A stretch of 64,000 bases of DNA from Rebecca billardiae RCC1528. Lineage: Eukaryota > Haptophyta. The notes beneath the pieces are model-generated. The model did not search any database and was not told the DNA's origin. It worked only from the letters and a program-made list of their open reading frames with translations. The translations under genes were made by a program, and so were the position numbers. Below, in pieces: positions 35,401 to 47,400 of this stretch (positions within the stretch are counted from its first letter, which is position 1; every line of letters starts with the position of its first letter). The stretch lies in the NCBI GenBank assembly GCA_965240325.2, contig OZ251222.1, positions 2,666,001 to 2,730,000 on the forward strand, given 5' to 3'.

Positions 35401-38400
35401 GGATCGGCGGCTTCACCAACGCGCTGAGCAACCTCGATCAGTTCGGCTTTGGCGCGGACCGTCTCGGTGACCTCGACGGCGACAACGTGACTGAGCTGAT
35501 GGTGAACTCGCTGGACAGCGCGAACAAGGGCGCTCTCTTCGTGCTGTTCATGCATCGCAACGGCACCGTGCGCGAGTACCAGAAGCTCGCGCAGGGCGTG
35601 GGCGGCTTCACGTCGACGCTCGACGCGGGCGACTTGTTCGGGGAGAGCCTGTCGGGGCTCGGCGATCTGGACGGCGACGGCGTGCCGGACGTGATCGCGG
35701 GCGCGACGAGCGACGACACTGGCGTGAGCGGCGGCGGCGCGGTGTACGTGCTCCTGCTCAACGCGGATGGCACGGTCAAGGCGGAGCAGAAGATCGCCTC
35801 GGGCACGGGCGGGCTGAGCGCGAGCTTGGCTGCCGATGACTTCTTCGGGGGCGGCGTGGCGACATTGGGCGACGTTGATGGTGACGGCGTCGTCGACGTG
35901 CTGGTTGGCGCGCCCGGCGACGACACCGCCGCCACGAACGCAGGCGCCTTGTACGTGCTCTTCCTGCACGCGAATGGCACGGTGAAAGCGGAGCGAAAGC
36001 TCGTGCCTGACGGGAGCGACATGCCGCTCACGGCGAGCGCGTCGTGGGTGTTTGGAGTCGCGGTGGGCGGCGCGGGCGACCTGGACGGCGACGGCGTGCC
36101 TGATGCTCTGGTCGGCGCGACGGGCGTTGTCCGCACCGCCGGCAAGACTGGCGCCGCGTTTGTGGTCTACCTGAACGCTGACGGCAGCGCCAAGCACGTG
36201 GACGAGATCAGCGCGGACGCGGGCGGCTTCACTGGGCCGCTCGCGCACGACGACGAGTTCGGCAGGAAGGTGGCCCTGCTCGGCGACCTGGACGGGGGCG
36301 GCAATCCGTCGATCATCGTGGGCGCGCCCAAGGATGCCCACGGCGCGGCGTGGGTGCTCAAGCTGTCGGGGTACTACCCGCCGAGCCCGCCCTCGCCGCC
36401 GCCGAGCCCGCCACCGTCGCCGCCGCCGAGCCCGCCGCCCGCGCCGACGGTGCGCGCGCAGCCCGAGTACCAGGCATGCGAGGCCGACCCGAGCACGTGC
36501 ACGGCGCTCGGCGTGGCAAACCGCGGTCTCACTGGCACGCTGCCGACCGAGCTCGGCCTCTTCAGCGTGCTCACTGTTATCCACGCCCACCTCAACAGCC
36601 TCACTGGCCCGTGGCCCACAGAGATCGGCGGTCTCACGAGCTTGCAGTCCTTCTGGTTGTACAACAACTGGGTGATCGGCGCGCCGCTGCCGACAGAGAT
36701 CGGCCTCATGACCAGCCTCACCGAAGTGCGCGTCTGGCAGGCTGGGCTGAATGGCTCGCTGCCCACTGAGTTCGGCAACCTGCCGCAGTTGGGAGAGCTC
36801 TCGGCCGGCGGAAACTCGTTCACGGGCACGATCCCGACTGAGATTGGGCAGCTGACCGCTGCGGACGTGCTTCTCGTCTTCGACGCCAATTCGTTCACGG
36901 GCTCCGTGCCCACAGAGGTGGGCGGGCTCACGGCCCTCGACCGGTTTGGCTGGAACCGGAACAGGCTCAACGGCACGGTGCCGACGGAGGTGGGCACGAT
37001 GCGCGCGCTCAGTTGGCTCCATTTGCACACCAACTCGATCACGGGCCAGATGCCCACCGAGCTCGGCAACATGACAGTCCTCACGACCCTACAGCTGCAT
37101 ATCAACTCGCTGACGGGGCCGATCCCGACCGAGCTCGGCCTCGCAGCCAGCATGGTCTATCTCGAGCTCTACTCGAACTCGTTTGAGGCGTCACTGCCGA
37201 GGGAGCTGGGCCAGCTGGCGAGCCTCGAAAACATGGTCATTTCTGGCGGGCAACTGACCGGCACGCTGCCCTCCGAGTTTGGTGACCTGGCAGCGCTCAA
37301 GAACATGGACCTTGCCGAAAACGCGCTGGCGGCCACGCTGCCGACGGAGCTGGGCCGGCTGGCCAGCCTGATCAAGCTTGATACCGCGATCAACGCGTTC
37401 ACGGGCCCGCTGCCGACGGAGCTCGGCGCGCTGAACGCGCTCGAGACAATCCAGCTCTTCCTCAACAGTCTGAACGGCACGCTGCCGATGACACTGGGCA
37501 GTCTCACGCGCATGTTGGATTTCCAGCTCGGAGTCAACTCGTTGCGCGGCACGCTGCCGTCGGAGATTGGGCTGCTCACCGCGACGTGGCGCCTGGAGTT
37601 CAACACGAACTCGCTGAGCGGCACGCTGCCGACGACGCTCGGCCAGCTCGCCGCGCTCGCGCGTTTCAGCATCGCCACGAACCCGGACGTCCTGGGCACG
37701 CTGCCCTCCGAGATCGGCGCGCTCGGCGCGCTCACCGCCTTTGACGTGACGTCGACGGGTGTGTGCGGCGACACGGCTGCGACTGGGCTGAACGGCACAG
37801 GCGTGATCATCCCGGACCCGCTCGCCGCGTGCGCGTCGCCATCGCCTCCACCGAGTCCACCGAGCCCGCTGCTCCAGGCGAACCCGCCACCGAGCCTGCC
37901 GAAGCCGCCGCCAAGCCCGCCGCCGCCGAGCCCGCCGCCGAGCCCGCCGCCGAGCCCGCCGAGCCCGCCCGTGCGGTACTGGTACTCGGACTGCCTCGAC
38001 AACACGACGTTGTGCACCGAGCTCGTGGCCCCTTCAAGCGGGCTCACGGGCCCCATCCCCTCGGAGGTGGGGCTGATGACGAGGCTGACCAGGTTCGAGC
38101 TGCACGACAACTCGCTAAGTGGCACGATGCCCACCGAGTTTGGCAAGCTCACCAGCCTCGAGCGCAGCACGCTCTACCGCAACTCGCTCGACGGCCAGAT
38201 CCCGACCGAGCTTGGCGAGCAGGCGAGTCTCGTCGAGTTGCAGCTGTTTCAGAACTCGCTGAACGGCACGCTGCCCACGGAGATGGGCATGCTGACGACT
38301 TTCACCAAGCTCGTGCTCGAGCGCAACTCGATCTCTGGCAGCTTGCCCACCGAGGTGGGGCGTATGGGCCGCTTTGAGCAAATGTGCGCGCACCGCGCGA

Positions 38401-41400
38401 GGGCGCCCTCTGCGCGCGCGCTGCCGACGCGAGACCGCGCGCGCGCCGTGGGCTGCCGCTCATACGTGCGCGGCGGTACGTGTGCGCGCGCTCTGTCCGC
38501 AGGCTGCTTCGCGACAACCTGCTCGTCGGCAGTATCCCAACGGAGGTGGGTGGTCTGAGCAGCCTGGCGCTGATGCAGCTGTACGACAACTCGCTCGACG
38601 GGAGCATCCCCACGCAAGTGAGCGGCATGACGAGCCTCACTGTGATGGCGCTGTACCGCAACTCGCTCGTCGGCGCGCTCCCGACGGAGGTGGGCGAGAT
38701 GACGAGCCTGACCGAGCTGGAGGGCTTCCGAAACTCGCTGAGCGGCCCCGTGCCGACGGAGGTCGGTGCTCTGACAGGCCTCACCGACCTGCTCTTTGAC
38801 CGCAACTCGTTTGACAGCCTGCCGACTGAGCTCGGCTTGCTCTCGAGCCTGAGGCTGATGGGCTTGGACCTGAACTCGCTGGCGAGCAGCATCCCGACCG
38901 AGCTTGGCGACATGAGCACGCTCGCGCTCATGTACCTGTACGACAACTCGCTCGTCGGCACGATCCCGACCGAGGTTGGCGAGCTGACGAGCCTCTCGTG
39001 GCTGCGGCTGTACCGCAACTCTCTGTCGGGCACGATTCCGACGGAGGTGGGCGCGCTGACGATCGGCAGTGCGCTGCTTCTGTTCGGCAACTCGCTCGAC
39101 GGCAGTGTGCCCACGGAGCTCGGCGCGATGGTGAGCCTCACCTCCATCTCGCTGGACGACAACCCGATCGTGAGCGTCATTCCGACCGAGATTGGCGCGA
39201 TGACGAGTCTCACGGCGATGAGCGTCGCCGACACGCTCATGTGTGGCGGCGAGCACAACTTCACGGTGGTGACGCCCGCAGTGCTGCCGGCGTGCCCGCC
39301 GTCACCTCCGCCGAGCCCGCCGAGCCCGCCGAGCCCGCCGAGCCCGCCGCCGAGCCCGCCGCCGCCGAGCCCGCCGCCGAGCCCGCCACCGTCGCCACCG
39401 CCGAGCCCGCCGAGCCCGCTGCTTCAGGGGAACCCGCCACCGAGCCTACCGAAGCCGCCGCCAAGCCCGCCGCCGCCGAGCCCGCCGCCAAGCCCGCCGC
39501 CGACGCCGCCGAGCCCGCCGGTGCGGTACTGGTACTCGGACTGCCTCGACAACACGACGTTGTGCACCGAGCTCGTGGCCCCTTCAAGCGGGCTCACGGG
39601 CCCCATCCCCTCGGAGGTGGGGCTGATGACGAGGCTGACCAGGTTCGAGCTGCACGACAACTCGCTGAGTGGCACGATGCCCACCGAGTTTGGCAAGCTC
39701 ACCAGCCTCGAGCGCAGCACGCTCTACCGCAACTCGCTCGACGGCCAGATCCCGACCGAGCTGGGCGAGCAGGCGAGTCTCGTCGAGTTGCAGCTGTTTC
39801 AGAACTCGCTGAACGGCACGCTGCCCACGGAGATGGGCATGCTGACGACGTTCACCAAGCTCGTGCTCGAGCTCAACTCGATCTCTGGCAGCTTGCCCAC
39901 CGAGGTGGGGCAGATGGGCCGCTTTGCGCAAATGTGCGCGCACCGCGCGAGGGCGCCCTCTGCGCGCGCGCTGCCGACGCGAGACCGCGCGCGCGCCGTG
40001 TGCTGCCGCTCATACGTGCGCGGCGGTACGTGTGCGCGCGCCCTGTCCGCAGGCTGCTTCGCGACAACCTGCTCGTCGGCAGTATCCCAACGGAGGTGGG
40101 TGGTCTGAGCAGCCTGGCGCTGATGCAGCTGAACGACAACTCGCTCGACGGGAGCATCCCCACGCAAGTGAGCGGCATGACGAGCCTCACGGCGATGGCG
40201 CTGTACCGCAACTCGCTCGTCGGCGCGCTCCCGACGGAGGTGGGCGAGATGACGAGCCTGACCGAGCTGGAGGGCTTCCGCAACTCGCTGAGCGGCCCCG
40301 TGCCGACGGAGGTCGGTGCTCTGACAGGCCTCACCAACCTGCTCTTTGACCGCAACTCGTTTGACAGCCTGCCGACTGAGCTCGGCTTGCTCTCGAGCCT
40401 GAGGCTGATGGGCTTGGACCTGAACTCGCTGGCGAGCAGCATCCCGACCGAGCTTGGCGACATGAGCACGCTCGCGCTCATGTACCTGTACGACAACTCG
40501 CTCGTCGGCACGATCCCGACCGAGGTTGGCGAGCTGACGAGCCTCTCGTGGCTGCGGCTGTACCGCAACTCTCTGTCGGGCACGATTCCGACGGAGGTGG
40601 GCGCGCTGACGATCGGCAGTGCGCTGCTTCTGTTCGGCAACTCGCTCGACGGCAGTGTGCCCACGGAGCTCGGTGCGATGGCGAGCCTCACCTCCATCTC
40701 GCTGGACGACAACCCGATCGTGAGCGTCATTCCGACCGAGATTGGCGCGATGACGAGTCTCACGGCGATGAGCGTCGCCGACACGCTCATGTGTGGCGGC
40801 GAGCACAACTTCACGGTGGTGACGCCCGCAGTGCTGCCGGCGTGCCCGCCGTCACCTCCGCCGAGCCCGCCGAGCCCGCCGAGCCCGCCCCCGAGCCCGC
40901 CGCCAAGCCCGCCGACGCCGAGCCCGCCGCCGAGCCCGCCACCGTCGCCACCGCCGAGCCCGCCGAGCCCGCTGCTTCAGGGGAACCCGCCACCGAGCCT
41001 ACCGAAGCCGCCGCCAAGCCCGCCGCCGCCGAGCCCGCCGCCGAGCCCGCCGCCGAGCCCGCCGAGCCCGCCCGTGCGGTACTGGTACTCGGACTGCCTC
41101 GACAACACGACGTTGTGCACCGAGCTCGTGGCCCCTTCAAGCGGGCTCACGGGCCCCATCCCCTCGGAGGTGGGGCTGATGACGAGGCTGACCAGGTTCG
41201 AGCTGCACGACAACTCGCTGAGTGGCACGATGCCCACCGAGTTTGGCAAGCTCACCAGCCTCGAGCGCAGCACGCTCTACCGCAACTCGCTCGACGGCCA
41301 GATCCCGACCGAGCTGGGCGAGCAGGCGAGTCTCGTCGAGTTGCAGCTGTTTCAGAACTCGCTGAACGGCACGCTGCCCACGGAGATGGGCATGCTGACG

Positions 41401-44400
41401 ACGTTCACCAAGCTCGTGCTCGAGCTCAACTCGATCTCTGGCAGCTTGCCCACCGAGGTGGGGCGTATGGGCCGCTTTGAGCAAATGTGCGCGCACCGCG
41501 CGAGGGCGCCCTCTGCGCGCGCGCTGCCGACGCGAGACCGCGCGCGCGCCGTGTGCTGCCGCTCATACGTGCGCGGCGGTACGTGTGCGCGCGCCCTGTC
41601 CGCAGGCTGCTTCGCGACAACCTGCTCGTCGGCAGTATCCCAACGGAGGTGGGTGGTCTGAGCAGCCTGGCGCTGATGCAGCTGAACGACAACTCGCTCG
41701 ACGGGAGCATCCCCACGCAAGTGAGCGGCATGACGAGCCTCACGGCGATGGCGCTGTACCGCAACTCGCTCGTCGGCGCGCTCCCGACGGAGGTGGGCGA
41801 GATGACGAGCCTGACCGAGCTGGAGGGCTTCCGCAACTCGCTGAGCGGCCCCGTGCCGACGGAGGTCGGTGCTCTGACAGGCCTCACCAACCTGCTCTTT
41901 GACCGCAACTCGTTTGACAGCCTGCCGACTGAGCTCGGCTTGCTCTCGAGCCTGAGGCTGATGGGCTTGGACCTGAACTCGCTGGCGAGCAGCATCCCGA
42001 CCGAGCTTGGCGACATGAGCACGCTCGCGCTCATGTACCTGTACGACAACTCGCTCGTCGGCACGATCCCGACCGAGGTTGGCGAGCTGACGAGCCTCTC
42101 GTGGCTGCGGCTGTACCGCAACTCTCTGTCGGGCACGATTCCGACGGAGGTGGGCGCGCTGACGATCGGCAGTGCGCTGCTTCTGTTCGGCAACTCGCTC
42201 GACGGCAGTGTGCCCACGGAGCTCGGCGCGATGGTGAGCCTCACCTCCATCTCGCTGGACGACAACCCGATCGTGAGCGTCATTCCGACCGAGATTGGCG
42301 CGATGACGAGTCTCACGGCAATGAGCGTCGCCGACACGCTCATGTGTGGCGGCGAGCACAACTTCACGGTGGTGACGCCCGCAGTGCTGCCGGCGTGCCC
42401 GCCGTCACCTCCGCCGAGCCCGCCGAGCCCGCCGAGCCCGCCGCCGAGCCCACCTCCCAGCCAGCCTCCGTTTCCACCTCCATCCCCGCCGCCGTTGTCA
42501 CCCCGCGTGCCACCTCCGAGCCCACCGCCCAGCCCGCCACCGCCGACGCCCCCGCCCAGCCCGCCGCCGAGTCCGCCGCCCAGCCCACCACCGTCACCTT
42601 TGCCTCCGCCAAGCCCACCACCCAGCCAGCCTCCGATGCCGCCGCCATCGCCACCACCATCGAAGCCACCCGCGCCACCTCCAAGCCCGCCGCCGAGCCC
42701 GCCACCGCCGGTGCCACCGCCCATCCCACCGCCATCACCGCCGCCGAGTCCGCCACCTGTGCCACCGCCATCGCCACCGCCAAGCCCGCCACCGTCACCT
42801 TTGCCGCCGCCGAGTCCACCACCCAACCAGCCTCCGTTGCCGCCGCCATCCCCGCCGCCGTCGTTGCCACCTGCGCCACCTCCAAGCCCGCCACCGAGCC
42901 CGCCACCTCCGAGCCCGCCACCGAGCCCGCCGCCATCGCCGCCGCCGAGTCCGCCACCTGTGCCACCGCCATCGCCACCGCCGAGCCCGCCACCGTCACC
43001 TTTGCCGCCGCCAAGCCCACCTCCCAGCCAGCCTCCGTCGCCGCCACCGTCCCCGCCGCCGTCGTCGCCACCCGCGCCGCCTCCAAGCCCGCCGCCGAGC
43101 CCGCCACCGCCGATGCCACCGCCCATCCCGCCGCCATCGCCGCCGCCGAGTCCGCCACCTGTGCCACCGCCATCCCCACCTCCGAGCCCGCCACCGTCAC
43201 CTTTGCCGCCGCCAAGCCCACCTCCCAGCCAGCCTCCGTCGCCGCCACCGTCCCCGCCGCCGTCGTCGCCACCCGCGCCGCCTCCAAGCCCGCCGCCGAG
43301 CCCGCCACCGCCGATGCCACCGCCCATCCCGCCGCCATCGCCGCCGCCGAGCCCGCCACCTGTGCCACCGCCATCGCCACCGCCGAGCCCACCACCATCA
43401 CCTTTGCCGCCGCCGAGTCCACCACCCAACCAGCCTCCGTTGCCGCCACCGTCGCCGCCGCCGTCGTCGCCACCCACGCCGCCACCAAGCCCGCCGCCGA
43501 GCCCGCCACCGCCGATGCCACCGCCCATCCCGCCGCCATCGCCGCCGCCGAGTCCGCCACCTGTGCTACCGCCATCGCCACCGCCGAGCCCGCCACCGTC
43601 ACCTTTGCCGCCTCCAAGCCCACCACCCAACCAGCCTCCGTTGCCGCCGCCGTCGCCGCCGCCGTCGTCGCCACCCGCGCCACCTCCAAGCCCGCCGCCA
43701 AGCCCGCCACCTCCCAGCCCGCCACCGAGCCCGCCGCCGTCACCGCCGCCGAGACCGCCTCCTGTCCCACCGCCATCGCCACCGCCGAGCCCGCCACCGT
43801 CACCTTTGCCTCCGCCGAGCCCACCTCCCAGCCAGCCTCCGTCGCCGCCGCCATCCCCGCCGCCGACATCGCCACCCGCGCCACCTCCAAGCCCGCCGCC
43901 GAGCCCGCCACCACCGATGCCCCCACCGAGTCCGCCACCGAGCCCGCCTCCAAGCCCCCCGCCCGCTCCGCCGCCTTCCCCACCGCCGAGCCCACCGCCG
44001 TCACCTTTGCCACCGCCGAGTCCACCTCCCAACCAGCCTCCGTTGCCGCCACCGTCGCCGCCGCCGTCGTCGCCACCCACGCCGCCTCCAAGCCCGCCAC
44101 CCAGTCCGCCACCTCCCAGCCCGCCACCGAGCCCGCCGCCATCGCCGCCGCCGAGTCCGCCACCTGTGCCGCCGCCATCGCCACCGCCGAGCCCGCCACC
44201 GTCACCTTTGCCTCCGCCGAGCCCACCTCCCAGCCAGCCTCCATCGCCGCCACCGTCCCCGCCGCCGTCGTCGCCACCCGCGCCGCCTCCAAGCCCGCCG
44301 CCGAGCCCGCCACCGCCGATGCCACCGCCCATCCCGCCGCCATCGCCGCCGCCGAGCCCGCCACCTGTGCCACCGCCATCGCCACCGCCGAGCCCACCAC

Positions 44401-47400
44401 CATCACCTTTGCCGCCGCCGAGTCCACCACCCAACCAGCCTCCGTTGCCGCCACCGTCGCCGCCGCCGTCGTCGCCACCCACGCCGCCACCAAGCCCGCC
44501 GCCGAGCCCGCCACCGCCGATGCCACCGCCCATCCCGCCGCCATCGCCGCCGCCGAGTCCGCCACCTGTGCTACCGCCATCGCCACCGCCGAGCCCGCCA
44601 CCGTCTCCTTTGCCGCCTCCAAGCCCACCACCCAACCAGCCTCCGTTGCCGCCGCCGTCGCCGCCGCCGTCGTCGCCACCCGCGCCACCTCCAAGCCCGC
44701 CGCCAAGCCCGCCACCTCCCAGCCCGCCACCGAGCCCGCCGCCGTCACCGCCGCCGAGACCGCCTCCTGTCCCACCGCCATCGCCACCGCCGAGCCCGCC
44801 ACCGTCACCTTTGCCTCCGCCAAGCCCACCTCCCAGCCAGCCTCCGTCGCCGCCGCCATCCCCGCCGCCGACATCGCCACCCGCGCCACCTCCAAGCCCG
44901 CCGCCGAGCCCGCCACCACCGATGCCCCCACCGAGTCCGCCACCGAGCCCGCCTCCAAGCCCCCCGCCCGCTCCGCCGCCTTCGCCACCGCCGAGCCCAC
45001 CGCCGTCACCTTTGCCACCGCCGAGTCCACCTCCCAACCAGCCTCCGTTGCCGCCACCGTCCCCGCCGCCGTCGTCGCCACCCGCGCCGCCTCCAAGCCC
45101 GCCACCCAGTCCGCCACCTCCAAGCCCGCCACCGAGCCCGCCGCCATCGCCGCCGCCGAGTCCGCCACCTGTGCCGCCGCCATCGCCACCGCCGAGCCCG
45201 CCACCGTCACCTTTGCCTCCGCCGAGCCCACCTCCCAGCCAGCCTCCGTCGCCGCCGCCATCCCCGCCGCCGTCGTCGCCACCCGCGCCGCCTCCAAGCC
45301 CGCCGCCGAGCCCGCCACCTCCGAGCCCGCCACCGAGCCCACCGCCATCGCCGCCGCCGGGTCCGCCACCTGTGCCACCGCCATCCCCACCGCCGAGCCC
45401 GCCACCGTCACCTTTGCCTCCGCCGAGCCCACCTCCCAGCCAGCCTCCGTCGCCGCCGCCATCCCCGCCGCCGACATCGCCACCCGCGCCACCTCCAAGC
45501 CCGCCGCCGAGCCCGCCACCACCGATGCCCCCACCGAGTCCGCCACCGAGCCCGCCTCCAAGCCCCCCGCCCGCTCCGCCGCCTTCGCCACCGCCGAGCC
45601 CACCGCCGTCACCTTTGCCACCGCCGAGTCCACCTCCCAACCAGCCTCCGTTGCCGCCACCGTCCCCGCCGCCGTCGTCGCCACCCGCGCCGCCTCCAAG
45701 CCCGCCGCCCAGTCCGCCACCTCCCAGCCCGCCACCGAGCCCGCCGCCATCGCCACCGCCGAGTCCGCCACCTGTGCCGCCGCCATCGCCACCGCCCAGC
45801 CCACCACCGTCACCTTTGCCGCCGCCGAGTCCACCACCCAACCAGCCTCCGTCGCCGCCACCGTCCCCGCCGCCGTCGTCGCCACCCGCGCCGCCTCCAA
45901 GCCCGCCTCCGAGCCCGCCACCTCCGAGCGCGCCACCGAGCCCGCCGCCATCGCCGCCGCCGAGTCCGCCACCTGTGCCGCCGCCATCGCCACCGCCGAG
46001 CCCACCACCGTCACCTTTGCCGCCGCCGAGTCCACCACCCAACCAGCCTCCGTCGCCGCCACCGTCCCCGCCGCCGTCGTCGCCACCCGCGCCGCCTCCA
46101 AGCCCGCCTCCGAGCCCGCCACCTCCGAGCGCGCCACCGAGCCCGCCGCCATCGCCGCCGCCGAGTCCGCCACCTGTGCCGCCGCCATCGCCACCGCCGA
46201 GCCCACCACCGTCACCTTTGCCCCCGCCGAGCCCACCTCCCAGCCAGCCTCCGTCGCCGCCACCGTCCCCGCCGCCGTCGTCGCCACCCACGCCGCCACC
46301 AAGCCCGCCGCCGAGCCCGCCACCTCCGAGCCCGCCACCGAGCCCGCCGCCATCGCCGCCGCCGAGTCCGCCACCTGTGCCGCCGCCATCGCCACCGCCC
46401 AGCCCGCCACCGTCACCTTTGCCTCCGCCGAGCCCACCTCCCAGCCAGCCTCCGTCGCCGCCACCGTCCCCGCCGCCGTCGTCGCCACCCGCGCCGCCTC
46501 CAAGCCCGCCGCCGAGCCCGCCACCACCGATGCCCCCACCGAGTCCGCCACCGAGCCCGCCTCCAAGCCCCCCTCCCGCTCCGCCGCCTTCGCCACCGCC
46601 GAGCCCACCGCCGTCACCTTTGCCACCGCCGAGTCCACCTCCCAACCAGCCTCCGTTGCCGCCACCGTCCCCGCCGCCGTCGTCGCCACCCGCGCCGCCT
46701 CCAAGCCCGCCGCCGAGCCCGCCACCACCGATGCCCCCACCGAGCCCGCCGCCATCGCCGCCGCCGAGTCCGCCACCTGTGCCGCCGCCATCGCCACCGC
46801 CGAGCCCACCACCATCACCTTTGCCTCCGCCGAGCCCACCTCCCAGCCAGCCTCCGTCGCCGCCACCGTCCCCGCCGCCGTCGTCGCCACCCGCGCCACC
46901 TCCAAGCCCGCCGCCGAGCCCGCCACCTCCCAGCCCGCCACCGAGCCCGCCGCCATCGCCACCGCCGAGTCCGCCACCTGTGCCACCGCCATCGCCACCG
47001 CCGAGCCCACCACCGTCACCTTTGCCCCCGCCGAGCCCACCTCCCAGCCAGCCTCCGTCGCCGCCACCGTCCCCGCCGCCGTCGTCGCCACCCGCGCCGC
47101 CTCCAAGCCCGCCGCCGAGCCCGCCACCTCCGAGCCCGCCACCGAGCCCGCCGCCATCGCCGCCGCCGAGTCCGCCACCTGTGCCGCCGCCATCGCCACC
47201 GCCATCGCCACCACCGTCACCTTTGCCGCCGCCGAGTCCACCACCCAACCAGCCTCCGTCGCCGCCGCCGTCGCCGCCGCCATCACCGCCACCCGCGCCA
47301 CCTCCCAGCCCGCCGCCGAGCCCGCCACCTCCGAGCCCGCCACCGAGCCCGCCGCCATTGCCGCCGCCGGGTCCGCCTCCTGTCCCACCGCCATCGCCAC

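Noticed and set aside
26580-42389. Tandem units considered as a CRISPR array or as separate tandem genes
   Set aside because: Units are 1.4-1.55 kb coding repeats without short spacers, so not CRISPR. Only the first unit has a start codon with signal peptide and splicing joins all units, so separate genes are less likely.
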